A stretch of DNA of 64,000 nt, taken from contig CM114272.1 of NCBI GenBank assembly GCA_050084515.1, positions 35,774,001 through 35,838,000 on the forward strand. The letters run 5' to 3'. The notes under the pieces were generated by a model. That model made no database searches. It had not been told where the DNA came from and was given only the letters and a program-made list of their open reading frames with translations. This DNA comes from Blasia pusilla. Its lineage: Eukaryota; Marchantiophyta; Marchantiopsida; Blasiales. Made by a program: the position numbers and the translations under genes. This document shows positions 12,117 to 24,339 of the stretch, piece by piece (position 1 is the stretch's first letter; every line of letters begins with the position of its first letter).

Positions 12117-12710
12117 TTACCATGCGGATTAGCAAATGCTTCAGAACCGTTGTTCGTGTTAGGGTGGGTTTACCATGTGGATTAGCAAATGCTTCAGAGG
12201 AAGATAGGATTAGCGAGGATCAGAGAGGGAGGTTCGGGAAGGTTGGATGAGTGAGGATTAAGAATCATTTTTCGGATTAAGAAGAGCCTTCGTCAATCAG
12301 GGATTGGATGTTCCGAAATGTTCTGGCATTGGATCCGAATAGCTGCGTGTTTGGATTAGCTAAACGTAGAAGAAAAAACCAGAGTTTCTTCGAATTCAAG
12401 CTTCTGACGGATAAAAAGGCTCCCATCTGTTCGGTGCGCAGAGTGAATGAGCTGAACTTCTACCTGAGTACGTTTTATACTATTATTAGTGCCGATTAAG
12501 AATCATTTTTCGGATTAAGAAGATTTCGGATTCCAAAATGTTCGGGCATTGGATTAGCTCCGTGTTTGGATTAGTTAAACGTAGAAGATAAAACCAGAGT
12601 TTCTACGAGCTTTTGACGGATAAAGAAGGCTCCCATCTGTTCGGTGCGTAGAGCGAATGAGCTGAATCTCAACCTGACTACGGTTTATACTATGATTTGA
12701 AAGGTATGTA
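12117..12710. repeat. direct duplications in the 5' region of the transposase gene
   Basis: A 29-base phrase beginning 'tttaccatg' and ending 'gcaaatgcttcag' occurs near 12117 and again near 12169. Further on, a ~240-base block beginning 'aagaatcatttttcggatt' near 12259 is repeated from about 12500, including 'taaacgtagaaga', 'aaaccagagtttct' and 'ggctcccatctgttcggtgc'. Probably promoter/5' leader of the transposase gene; the duplications may carry regulatory sites. Confidence 0.8.
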
Positions 12711-13025
12711 TCTCTACCCCTCAAATTTGTTTTTTGTAGTGGCAGCAGAAGCTGGTTTCTCGTTCTGCCCTTTGTTTGATCAGAAGAAGTCTTCCCTTAA
12801 ACCTGAGTTGATGTATTTGAAAGCATGTTGTACCTCAATGCTAGGGTTTCACTGATATATGAATGATACTAAGTATCGCTAAGTAATCCCTATGCATGCT
12901 TCGTGTGTTTTTGGTAATTTGGAGGAAATCTGCATGTCCGAACACAGACCTCATTGTGTTCTTCTTTTCTTCTTGTGCTTGGCAGCTTCTCAAAGCCCTC
13001 GCAAATCTATATCCACTCTATCACC

Positions 13026-16000
13026 ATGGTGAAATACAGAAAATATTCCACTACATTAGAATGTGATACTATCCAGACCCCACCGCCTGGTCCTTTTTTA
13101 AGAGAACACCTCATTTGGTATGGTGACCGAAAGGAGGCATGGATTCCTGCTGAAAGGGTACATGACTTCATCCGTTGTGAAGAATATAGACCGCATTTTC
13201 AGACTACTTTCCGAATCAGCAAGACTGATAAATCAGGACACAAGAATCTTACCATTCGATATTGGTGCGCATATGGACCGCATGATTGTAGGGGTTTGGT
13301 TTGGACATCTTTGCCCAACGAGGTCTTTGACCCTAACATTCGTCGCATAGGGGGCAAGGGTAGCAGGCCAGAAAACCAGAGCACACGCCTTCACTTCGCT
13401 GTAGTCTATCCAGCAGATCGTGTTGGTTTCTGTATGATAAGGCATCTTCATTCAAACCATGTGGACAAGGAAGGTCGGATATGCCATGGTGACTTGGATA
13501 AGACAGCAGATATTGCAAATGCAATTGTCGCCCCGAAACTAAGTTTGCACTGCAGGGATTTTGTAGAGCGCTTGTTACGAGTGAATGTAAGCCCCAAGAA
13601 TATCATGAAAGAGCATAGGAGGTGGATTCGCGTACACATCCGTGAAAACCCCAATGAGAAACAAGTTGAATCAGTCCTTTTGTCTTGTACTTTCCACACC
13701 TTGGATGCTCCAGAATCTCTTAGAGCTAGGGAACGGCGGGGCCATCTCCATGGACGCAACCCATGGCACAAACACCTACGAGGTTAGTTGGCCTTGATCC
13801 TATCATTTGTTGTAGAATTGATGGAGCCATGGAGCAGGGAACCAAAAATGCTCCTACTTAAGGACTGTTTGAAATGCTGGAAATTTTGAACTTAGTGTAA
13901 AGTGTCTTCAAAGAATACATGATTCAAATGTGTGATTTCCACTACTTTCAATGGACATTATAGGTGAGTCAATGCGTTTATCTTTATCAATAACCATTCC
14001 ATTTTGTGCGATTTTTCTTACATACACTCTGGTGCCTGTTTTCATTTGTCTTCTATTCTGAACATTATGTTATGTGTGTTCACAGTATCAATTATTCACA
14101 TTGCTGGGTTTTGATAAGTTCCAGAATGGCCTGCCATTGATATGGGCAATCCTACAACGACATCAACACGAAGATCTGGTGGAGATCTTGTCCCAAATCA
14201 AGGACTGCGCACAGAGGAATATACACTCAAGCCTCCAAGATTCAGAGGCAAATGAATGGAAGCCTTCATGCTTCATTGTGGATGATTCGAAAGAGGAACA
14301 ATCTGCTATCCGAAATGTATTTCCAGGTGTCCCTATTGACCTCTGCCTATGGCATGTTCGCAAGAACTGGTTAAAGAATGTGCATCAACGAGTGCGTTGT
14401 CCAATTACGAAAGCAGACATGAACAGAGACTTGGGTGGTGTAATGTACTCACGTGATGAAGGTATATCATCAATCAAACAGATAGTACACTTACATGCTT
14501 TTCTCTTTCCTGGATGGTTTCCTCCACATACCGTTCAATGACTAATAAATAATTTGCATATGCCATTGCAGATCCCATCGACGCCTCCTATCGGTTCATG
14601 CGCAAGTGGGTTGGATCAGAACGACACTTTGTGAAGTACTATGGAAGCTACTGGCATCCAAAAAATTTGAACTGGGCCAAGGGATACCGTAAGCACGCAA
14701 GGTCCAACCAAGATACGAATGCTGCAATCGAAAGGTGGCACCACACTCTAAAAATGCACCTAGCGTCCAGCATGCCCACCAAGCCAACAAGAAAACTGAT
14801 ATGGCTTGTGCAAATGCTCACTAGTGAAATAGAAGATTTCTTCTGGTACCTAGGCTTCTTGAAACGAGAAGGCATGGTGAGAAACAAGGCCATACAAAAA
14901 GTTATGCTCATGGCAATTAAAAGGGCAAATGACATACCGGATAATCATGTCACATTTGAAGTGGTAGATGGGAGGAAATGTGCGAAGGTGAAAAGTATTT
15001 CAAAGCCAGATGTTTGGCATGATGTGGTCGACTACAATACAAGAGATGGTGCTTGTACATGTCCTCGTGCCAACGAAGGGTTCACTTGTAAACATCAGGT
15101 CTGTCTTCATACAACTTTGATGTGATTTAGGGTATTTACATCAGATTTCAGCAAGCTGAATTCCATCTGTTTTAACACACTCCAAATGCAGGTAAAATGT
15201 CTTCTCCTCTGTGGCCACACAGAAGTTCACTTGTTGTCTTGCTTAGGAACTCGCTTTGGAAGCAGAGCGGGCGGGTTTGAAAATTTGGTGCAAGAGCCAC
15301 ACAAGGATGAATTACATGAAGAAGATCAGGAAGACAAAGATGGAGATATTGTGCATGAGGGACAAGACCATGTGCTTGCTGAACCTACGGGAAGAGATCC
15401 GCCACCAAAAACCACCACCAAGGATGTTCGAGACATCATGGAGAAATGCCTAAACGCTACCCTTGGGGTTCCATTCTCAGATATGCTCCTTGAACACTTG
15501 TTTCAACTAGTGCAGAAGGATTTAAATTCAGTTTTGAACCTCAAGGCCAGGGTAGAGACTAACACTCACGTTAAAGGTAATGCTAATGACATTGCCACAC
15601 ACTTTCTTGAGCCGTTTGTGGGAAATCCTGGACAGAACCGTAGCCTGCGTAGGCGCCTGAATTGGCTAGACCGCTTGCATTTAAAACGAAGGTCTCGTAA
15701 TCCTGTTAGAACTCAGTCGAGTTCCGAAGAGCACCAAGTGGAATCCTTCCACAGAGTGAGGAAAACTAAGTTTTTGAACATGGAGGCAGAAATGGAAGGG
15801 TCGGCATGTATTAGTTTGGACCTGGTGGCTCTATTGAGCCAAGTTGATGAGAACCCGTCCCATGGCTTAAACGCAGATTCCCAATGGCCTTTGGTAAACA
15901 ACACACCTCATAGTACCTATAGGTCTGCAAGTGTTTCAAAGAGGACAAAAGTGGACATTATGCTTGATAGCCTTGCTGATTCATCTATTCCATTAGATTG

Positions 16001-16079
16001 TGAATTACACCCTGAAGCTATAGGAGAAACCAAAGACGCCACAATTATCTTGGACTCTCAAGAAGAAACTCTTATGTGA
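13026..16079 (+). CDS. MULE-type transposase (SWIM domain), at least 4 exons
   Basis: Supported exons: 13026-13784 (ATG in context caccATGGtg), 14086-14461, 14572-15098 and 15192-16079, the last three joined in matching phase (1, then 0) by GT-AG introns. Exon 2 starts 'YQLFTLLGFDKFQNGLPLIW' and contains 'FIVDDSKEEQSAI...FPGVPIDLCLWHVRKNW', typical of the MULE DDE core, with the second catalytic Asp in VDD. Exon 3 ends with a SWIM zinc finger, C-x-C-x8-C-x-H (CTCPRANEGFTCKH). The long acidic C-terminal exon is unassigned. The segment with the first catalytic Asp, expected just before exon 2, was not found. From 13785 to 14085 there are frames resembling coding DNA but broken by stops, so the gene may be dead or have an unmodelled exon. 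It would cut and move the surrounding element in the nucleus. Confidence 0.75.
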
Positions 16080-16080
16080 A

Positions 16081-16898
16081 AGCCAATTGAATCTCCTTTA
16101 ATACTCTGAAGTATAGCGTTGTAAAGTCCTTGTAACACGAAGTAGGAGGTGTTACACAGGAACACATGATGTACAGTGTTTTGCATGTTTATAAATTGAA
16201 CACATGAAAACCTGTGTTCACCCCTTATTATGTTATGCATTCTTGAATGAAAACTTTTGAATCATGTTTGGTTTCTACCGCGATGGCAGCTCTGACCAGA
16301 TCCCATTCGGATCCCATGGACATTTTTGAATTTCATTTATGCACTTCATAACTAGGTCGGGCAGGCATACCGCGCGCGCGCGATTCCGCATCGGAGGCAT
16401 AACCACGTACAGGGGGCGCAGTTATACTGCGTTGTGTTCCACACCCTAGAGGCAAAACACCGCCACTTTGGTCATATAGAGTTTCCTCTAAACTAGTTGT
16501 AATTAAGGGAGATAGGCTTGACTAGAAAAAAATGCTTCGGACACGCTCCCAACCCTACCCTCAAGCCGTGTCCCTCTTCGTAAAGTTTTAGTGGCATCGA
16601 CCCTACCACAGCTAACTTAGTTGATCCTAAATTCGTCGCTAAAATAATCATGTGAAACGATTAGCCGTTAAATAATGTTGAAGTGCAACAGCGACTTGTC
16701 TATAATACGCGTATGCGGTGAAATGTAGTGAAACAAAGCATATCCAAGATGAACATCGTAGCTCCAGTGTTCATTTTGTTGAACTCCTCACAAACAGTGT
16801 TCCAATTCCATGGATATGTATAGGCCATGTTTAGAACCTCAACAAGTATAGAGGACCATCAGTAGCAAACAAAACCAAACATACAGATTTAGATCGTG
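16081..16898. other. 3' flank of the transposase gene
   Basis: Noncoding stretch downstream of the transposase stop. It contains 'ttgcatgtttataaattg' and an alternating CG tract near 16372-16382. No gene, no clear polyadenylation signal that I would assert. Confidence 0.4.
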
Positions 16899-17308
16899 GA
16901 CAGGAGTGGCTTCGGTTGGTAGAATGCGATAAGTGTGAAAATGTCGAACGCACGATGTACACAGCTCAACTCATAATATGCACTTTGAATTTTTTTAACA
17001 TTATAGGCAATTGCAGAGTACAAGTGGGATTTCAAAAGTTACATCTAGCCCTGGGGCAACCGGGGGGGAAAGGGATTAGCATACATAAGAAGAGTGTCGA
17101 CAGAAAAAGATTGTCGACAGGAGTTGCTTCGGTTGGTTGAATGCGAAAAGTGTGTGAAAATGTCAAACGCACAATGTACACAGCTCAACTCATAATATGC
17201 ACTTCGGATTTTCATAAAATTATAGGCAATTGTAGAGTACATGTGGGATTTCTCAAGTTACATCTAACCCTGGGACAACCGGGTCTAAAAGGGATTAGCA
17301 TATAACAT
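16899..17308. repeat. tandem duplication, two ~195-bp units
   Basis: Unit 1 runs about 16899-17090 and unit 2 about 17117-17308. Both contain 'gacaggagt(g/t)gcttcggttg', 'tacacagctcaactcataat', 'tataggcaattg' and 'agggattagcata'. They sit in the gap between the two convergent genes of the MULE. Confidence 0.88.
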
Positions 17309-17940
17309 TTCCGTCCTTCCCTCATATACATCCCGCATCTGCACAGAACAAGTAAAAAAGTTCACCTTTAGGGCATGCCAACATAAATTGCATAAATTCA
17401 AGGACACCGTCATTGAAGTTACAAAAATAAGATTGTCTAACTTGTTGTAGCTTCGTGTTGTAGTGCTGAAGTCTGGTCTGCAAAACTGACAAACTCTAGC
17501 AGCCACCATCCCATAAGGAACAAAATTGCACACAACTTAGCCTCTGTTGGGGTCGTCGTGGCAAAAGTGCAAAAGTGCAAAAGCTGAAGCAGCCGCCGTC
17601 CCATAAGAGACAAAATTTAGCTTCCAATAGCCCCCAATGTCCATGGTATACCGATAGCCCCTGATGCACATTCCCACGACATTGGTAGTTTCATTTTCTT
17701 AGAAACTCCAAGCATCCATCAATAAACTCAAAGCCTTCCATGGCAGATCAGTATGCACGCAGTAGGTTCATCCCCAAACAAAGTTTGCCCATAAACAGAG
17801 GCTGCACAATTGCCAACAGCCAATTGAATCGCACATAATCTACCAACACATGTAAAATATGTCTTTAGTCTATCAAAATTGTGAGAAGTTTTAGAGGCAT
17901 TTTGTCTTGGTTCATGTCATTACACGATGAAGCTCCAGCT
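17309..17940. other. intergenic gap between the convergent MULE genes
   Basis: No recognisable gene. Probably the 3' untranslated region and terminator zone of the minus-strand gene that ends at 17941. Two short copies of 'gcaaaagtgcaaaag' type sequence occur near 17560. Confidence 0.4.
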
Positions 17941-20286
17941 CTAATGTCGCCCTGCAGGAGCTCCACTTGTTGACAAAGTTTTCATTTCTAACGCATCCAA
18001 TGCCGGAGTCGAGAAAAGGGGCAGCGGAGTAGAATGAAATTCTCCGCCATCCACATCAGCATGCTGGTCTTCACTTGGCACCGCTACCTCCGGCTGCATG
18101 TGTCCATCTCCACCCACCTAATTACCAGCCCAAGTGTACCAGTCCTAAATTAGCATTGTACGTTGCAGATTTTGAAGATCGTCAATCTATCTAACAATAA
18201 TGCTTGAAAGGGATGAAACACAACCTGGTCACTGCTGCTAAGCACGCCATCATTGTCCAAGTTCACAGCAACCGCTACAGGGTGTCCATCTCCCGTCGGC
18301 GCCTGCTGAAAAGCCACATGATGTTGTGAGGCATGCACAACTCTTCCAGAAAAAAGAAAAATCTGAAAGGGTTCCGAACCATCATTGTTGTGTACCTGCA
18401 ATCCCGTCTCTAAGTCTGTCTTCTTCTTCATTTCGGCCAGCATGATCCTTCTCCTCCTTTTCAAGGACTCTTTAGTTCTCCCCGTAGGACACTTGGATCT
18501 CACAATAGGCTCACCCTGCACCACCACTTGGTCCGGGCTAGGCAACTTACGGTATCCACGGGATGCTTGGCATGCACTGGATACTATAGGATGAAGGCGA
18601 GGAGATTTCCTTGTATCACGCGTAACCCTGGAAGATTTCATAAGGGTGGGCCTACCGGATCTAGAGGTGGGTCTTTGATTCCGTGGGTGCACAATGTTAG
18701 AGTCAATTGGCTCATCTGAAAATACAGGCTCTACGTCAGGCCTAACCACCCTCTCCTCCATCCTCTGTGTTCCTACAGAATCTGGAGATCTATGACCATC
18801 ATCTACAGAGTCTGAGTCACTGGAGTCCACAATCTCCATATCCACACCTCCCTGCACACATGTTCACCAAATGGCCAATCATCTGAAATGCACAAGAGTA
18901 GAAACCATGCATACAATGTACAAACTTAGCTTAATTTCAATGGAGAGGGATAATTCAATGACTAGAATGAAAGGACGAGATTTGTACCCTGGACACAGCA
19001 TCAGCATGGCTGTAGCCAAGTCCATCCACATACATACGTGTCACTTTCTCTCTTATTTTTGCTAGTATAAACGGTTTTTTGGCTTCTTTCCAAACCCGGT
19101 AATTATACTTGAATCGAGGGACAAAGTATTGCTCGCTGATGAACCAGGCATGCCGATGCGCTCTGCGCATCCCATCTAATACTGCAAGAGATTGCTCAAC
19201 CTGTTGTTTTCTAGTCTCTAAACCTGCATCCCATCGAAAAGGTTCTTGCCTCTCCATCATCCACACAGCAGATAAGTGGTGGAACGCAGCTCGACATCTC
19301 CAATATGTCGCACGATGTACCCTATCAGCAGGTATGTGGGAAGGGAGAAGCTTTTGACCGGCCTCTATCCATCCCCTCACTATGGTCGTAGGGCGCACCA
19401 AAGCACTCTCCAATTCCTCCCTGGCCTTCTCAAACTCCTCCACCTTGGCTAAGCATGCCCATGAGGTTTGCTGGAAATCTGCAGTACGATGAGCTTCAAA
19501 TGCAATCAGCAGATCAGTAAGTGCAGGCATGGGGACATACGGCCCGGCAGCCCTTCTCGCATGGTCTTTGGCTTTGTTAAGGATAGCATTCTTCTTCTGC
19601 CGCTTTCTGTTAGCCCAACGTTGCAAGACTGTGCCTCTAAGTCTGAGATTGGCAGCAGAAGGATGTGTGTGAGTCCTTGCATAGAAGGGTGTGTGTGAGT
19701 CCCTGCATGGAAATCTGCAGTATGACAGAGATTCTGATCCTTAAGCAAAACCAGGCAATCACATGAGCAATCTATCTAGGATTCAATCACATAGTGGACC
19801 CACTCTTATCCTTGTCTTCATCGTCATCTTCTATGCCTTGAATATCAGCATCTGACTTCTTCTTCCCTGTGATACGAGGTGTTCCAGGCACTGGCCTAAG
19901 CCAGTGCGAAGCAAGGTGGGAGTTGAAAGCTTCCAGCATGCGGAAAAATTCAATGCACTTGGAGCACAAGCAAATGTACTGCTTGTGCTCCTCGCTGTAG
20001 CAATAGTGGACCCACTCCACTGGATCTCTCCACAGTGATGTTTGGTAAGCCTGCTTTTGAGAGGGGGGTGGGCTTTTGCCCATAAACGCAGCAAACATGT
20101 TTAGAGGCTCAAGGTAGGAGAGCGCTTTCTCCACGTCTCCCTTGTAAAATGGGCCCTATGTAACAACATTACCAACCATACTAGTAAGCATGAAATAGTT
20201 ACCTTGGGCATTGAAAGACAACAGGCACGAGATGAGCACGCATTTCTCAGATGGAATTTTATTTTTCCGGATGAGAGCATACGCAT
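17941..20286 (-). CDS. unknown C2H2 zinc-finger protein carried by the MULE, 5 exons
   Basis: A fully phase-consistent model: 20286-20203, 20155-19791, 19702-18988, 18851-18225 and 18117-17941, total 655 aa, starting ATG CGT ATG and ending TAG. Introns begin GTAACT, GTGATT, GTACAA and GTTGTG and end in AG. Residues 92-112 form a classic C2H2 finger: C-x2-C-x12-H-x3-H (CSKC...HLASH). Residues ~151-388 are strongly helical and rich in Arg, Glu and Trp. A Ser/Asp-rich segment (~395-420) and a basic patch KRRRR (509-513) suggest nuclear location. Segments with 'GDGH' motifs (in exons 4 and 5) look duplicated, and part of exon 4 could be an alternative intron. I do not recognise the family. The gene points towards the transposase gene and lies wholly inside the inverted repeats, so it may be an accessory protein, comparable in position to mudrB or the VANDAL van genes. 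That role is inference. Confidence 0.65.
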
Positions 20287-20400
20287 ATCAGGTTTAGGCT
20301 TATGTATTAACTAGTAAATATCAAACTAAATAAAAAAGGAAGAGCTAGACGCAGGGCAATGAAAATTCGCCATTCGGAATAACAGTATTCCTAGGACATG

Positions 20401-20632
20401 CCCATGACCGCCCAAACAAACCATCTAAAAAGTAGAAACCATGCCCATGACCGCCAAGCTCAAGTCGTCTGCAAGGAAGACGTGAGGCTTGCCCATGACC
20501 GCCCAGCTCAAGTCGTCTACAAGGTAGACGTGAGGCTTGCCCATCACCGCCCAAACAAGTCGTCTAAAAGGTAGACGACTGGCTTGCCTATCACCGCCCA
20601 AACCCGTCATCTAAAAGATAGACGTGGGGCTT
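20401..20632. repeat. minisatellite, five ~47-bp units each with a hairpin
   Basis: Five units begin 'cccatgaccgcc', 'cccatcaccgcc' or 'cctatcaccgcc' and mostly end 'ggcttg'. The middle of each unit holds a small inverted repeat such as CGTCTAC-AAG-GTAGACG or GTCGTCTA..GGTAGACGAC; paired changes keep the arms complementary in several units. Located just upstream of the start of the zinc-finger gene. Minus-strand open frames over it are repeat artefacts. Confidence 0.9.
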
Positions 20633-20850
20633 GTTCGTGATTGTCAGCTTACATGAATATTATCCCTATATTGAAGATCTATATGTAGGTACTTCGGTAT
20701 ATGGTTTACGATAAGAACTAGGCCTCAAAAAGGTAAGCTAAACCCTAAATCTCCTAAACATTCCCTAGGATTTCAAGATGCAGAAGATTGTCCTCCACTT
20801 GCAAGAAGATGAGTCAAGCACACCTCATTAGTCACTTAGTTGAATTCGGT

Positions 20851-21600
20851 CTACCAACGAACACAACTTGTATGTAAAAAGAGGATGAACACACATGCAC
20901 TATGTGTTAAGAGCTTACCCCGAGCTAAATTCAGAATGGCCAAGGAGCTGATAACTTCGGATAAATCCACATGTTGGTCCTTTTCCAAGTGTAGCTTATC
21001 ATCAATGTCAGTCTGGTCGATAAGGTAAACCCTTTTAGGAGTGACCCCAATCACCCAAGGGACGTTGCTGCTATCATCTATATCCTCTGTGGCATTTAAC
21101 CTCCGCTTTAATCGGATAGTGCATACTAATTTTGATACCATGTTCTGTTATGATGCCTCCATCAGATTCTTGATGTCTTGAATCTTGTGGGCTGTCACCT
21201 TACCTCCCTCGTCACCAACTACAACAAACTTAGTGTTTCCTCTTTTCTGGAAATAGGAGTGAAACCAAACGTGTTTTCCAACCAAGCGTGCTTTCGGACT
21301 GAAAGCCACGTGGTACCCATCATCCCTAGCTGCCTGTTCTATGCAATGGTATGTATCTAGAGGGAACCCTAGAATGATCCAATCATCCAAATAACTACTG
21401 GATAGTAGGTGTGTGTGTTTGCAAATAATATCTGCCAGATAGAAATCAGGGCATGAGTTTGTATGAATGATGGGGCTCACCCATGTTTCAACCGACCCTT
21501 GATTGCCAGACAGGAAACGTGTAACATTTTCTGGTTTCCTAACTAGCATATTCAAATTCTGCATCCCATTTGCATCTAAGAACTGGACATTATTGGACAT
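20851..21600 (-). CDS. hypothetical open frame inside the MULE, one in-frame stop
   Basis: Minus frame from ATG at 21600 runs 150 codons to a TAA at 21148-21150, then continues open in the same frame to about 20919, where a good donor (ggGTAAGC) follows 'AILNLARG'. Composition is protein-like, with phrases such as 'YLDDWIILGFPLDTYH' and 'LVGKHVWFHSYFQKRG', but no domain is recognised. Either a third gene of the element with a nonsense change, or two separate coding pieces. It lies upstream of and on the same strand as the zinc-finger gene, but I could not splice the two together. Confidence 0.35.
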
Positions 21601-21917
21601 GATGCGAAACGTAGTACACTACAAGCCCTACAACTGAGGCAAATTCACATTCAAGACCTAGGTCGACAATAGTGGCAGATTTGATAGCAGCAAGGAATTT
21701 GAACGCTTATGTGCTCCCCTGCAAGAATTGCAAATGTTGGTAAGAAACTTGATCTCTGTGATACATATTTCTACATCAGGAAGACATATTTATACCTACA
21801 TCAAATCTTTGGCTTTCTCCGGTCAGTTGGATCTGAGTGGAGATATCCTCTAAATATGCCTTGTATTTGTGCAGTAGAGATAGAAGGTCAGCCCACTGGT
21901 AAACATATTCTGAGATG

Positions 21918-22400
21918 GAGTCTGAATGACTATTTACCTTGTGTCTATGCTCAAAGAAGTTCCACACGATATTCCGTGGGCGACACGATGGTGCTGTATG
22001 GACGCCTGGAAGAGAACAAAGACAGAAAACGTTCAGGTTTTCTTCTCACTAAAATAATTCATGACAGGGCAGCAGAACCAAGATTTGCATCATGCGCCCT
22101 ACAAATCTTCGGAACTGAAAGTATTGATTCAAAGTCGATCAAGTCGATATATCCCTCACAACCGGGTGTTCAGTAACCAGTTCAAACGAAATTTGTATAT
22201 TGCAAATAGATTCAAATATATTTCCATTGCCTGGAAAGTATATAGCCAGATGACGGGGGTTAGCTATGTTATTATAGGCATATGACAATCAAGTTGGAGT
22301 CTGAATGTCTATTTACCTTGTCCGGGTGTACAATAGTTGCCACACGTTGTACAATAGGCGACACGATGGTGTTGTATGAACGTCTGGAAAAATACAGAAA
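21918..22400. repeat. direct repeat, ~95 bp, ~375 bp apart
   Basis: Copies at about 21918-22014 and 22293-22390 share 'gagtctgaatg', 'ctatttaccttgt', 'ggcgacacgatggtg' and 'ctgtatg/ttgtatg ... cgcctggaa/cgtctggaa'. Part of the right-hand subterminal zone of the MULE. Confidence 0.8.
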
Positions 22401-22436
22401 CACCAACTTGGTAATTGTCGAACAAAGTCAGAAAGA

Positions 22437-22690
22437 GAGGAGAAGAGAAGAGAAGAGAAACACCAACATGATAAACCCGGAAAAAACAAGGCGATTTGTG
22501 GCAGGCCGAAAGCCCTCAAGGCGATTTGTGGCAGGCCGGAAGAGAAGAAGAGACAAAAGCAGCAGATGCAGCGATTCGGGGGCTTTCCGATGTCAATGTT
22601 GGTGGTGCTCGGGTCGAGAGATTCAATTGAATTACTGATCGACTGATCAAGAGAAGAGAAGAGAAGAGAAGAGAAATCGGTGGTAAGATG
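22437..22690. repeat. subterminal repeat block, copy 1
   Basis: Begins with (agaga)n, then 'aaacaccaac', 'ggaaaaaacaaggcgatttg', a few ~30-bp 'ggcaggccgaaagccctcaag' units and 'ggctttccgatgtcaatg', ending in another (gaaga)n run. The same order recurs from 24340 and again from 24590. Confidence 0.85.
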
Positions 22691-24330
22691 CCCCCATCAG
22701 TTTTTGGATACCAAGATCTAGGAAAAGTGATGCATGCCTTCTCTTTGATGAGTCTCGGAGGATATGAAGATATATCTTTTTCCGCAGATCAGGACATTCG
22801 TGGTGGATCAAGCATAGTTCATACTGGGGTAGCAAAATTTTGGTTCATTTATTTTGATCGCGTGTCACAAACTGAACCGTCCAGTTACTATGGTGAAGTG
22901 TCTCTTGGACAGCACACAGTTGAGAGAAGATATAACATGCATCTACAGCCATGTCATACTTACTTCCTCTGACTGATAATGTTAGTTACCTCCAGCATGT
23001 AGACCGCAACTACATCGTGATGATTGCAATGTAAATTTGAAAATAATTCTGAAACTTGAAAATTGGTATTTTATGTGAAGAAATACAGTGTTACCTTAAC
23101 TTCAATCCAGTAGTTCATACTCAAGATGGTGCCAACTCATTAGACTTGGGTCTTCACTCGAGCCAAAAAATTGGCCTACTTGTGCGGCAAAGTTGATGGT
23201 GGCCTTGATTTCTCTCTATTCCCAAAACACTCTAAAGAAAGAGTAAACTCAAAATGAAGTTTTTGCTAGAAACTGAAGCCTCCCACCCACCATGGTAGGG
23301 ACTGGTTTTAAATGGACTTTGTTCCATGTGGAATTCTGGTTGTGTAAGTCGTACCAAAGGTTTATGTAGATGATAGACTGAAATATTGAGCAACAAAAGA
23401 GACAGTTCTCTTGGGTTGAGCCTTGACCAGTGTAGATCTGTTTCTCGAGTAGCCGAACCCGATCAAAGACCATGTGGTGCAAGGAGTTACCACTGACGAG
23501 GACCCATCCGCTGAGTTTTGTATCGTATGTTTTACAAGGCTCCATGTTTGAGTCTTGAGGATACTCTTGAAGAATCTGGGTACTGAGTACAATCCTGGCG
23601 GATGGGGTTGGATTCTGTCGGTTGAAGAGAATATGGTGGCATATTCTTCAGTGAAGGTGCCAGATCATGGGAAGCAGACTCAGCAAAGTCCACATCAAAG
23701 GAAGTTTAGACCTCTGCAAATGATAGCAGCAGCAAATGATTTGATATCGGCATGTCACGAAAAATCTTGCAAATTAAGTTTAATTATGTCAACAAATTTG
23801 ACACAATTTCCAACTATCAAATGAATCATCTAGATGCCATAACTAGGAAACCTGAAGAAGATTTCCTCTCTGTATATTTCCAACTCTACTTACAGGTCTA
23901 AGCAATGAAAAGTGAATCTGTTGATGTAACCGAACCTTCATAAACCTTCTACAAATTCCCTTATGCCCTAGTAATTGTGACGCATGTGTGCAAGGACGTC
24001 TTTGAGGTAAAGGGCAAACCAAGTTTTGCTTGTGCCTATCACACGCCATCAAACTCTCCGGACTAGTTCCAAAGAGCAGCATCCTAAATTGATCTGATCG
24101 GTTCCCTCTCTCCCACCCGTCAGCTCCACATCGTGCCCGATTCAGGTCGCCGGACGCAAAACTAAAATACAGGTCTCCCGCAGAGCGATACGCACGTGGC
24201 TCCCGAATGGACTTCAATTAGAATCCAAGCACCCAGTCCATGAGATTCATGGGACTTCAACAAAAAATTGGGCAAATATGTGCGACTTTGTTATACCCAT
24301 CAAGAATACTTTGTTATACTTTGAATGACT
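22691..24330. other. internal MULE DNA, no assignable gene
   Basis: Contains open frames on both strands (plus 22688-22972; minus 23545-23249 and 24217-23843) with somewhat protein-like composition but no recognisable domain and no consistent splice model. Could contain captured host exon fragments, as MULEs often do; unproven. Confidence 0.35.
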
Positions 24331-24339
24331 GATCGACTG

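Noticed and set aside
11771-12135. Open frames over the left minisatellite on both strands
   Set aside because: They translate short DNA repeats (Arg-Thr-Asp-Gly or Arg-Pro-Ser-Val runs); not protein-like.
20401-20632. Possible CRISPR array (regular repeats of similar length)
   Set aside because: Units are directly adjacent with no spacers, in a plant nuclear context with introns.
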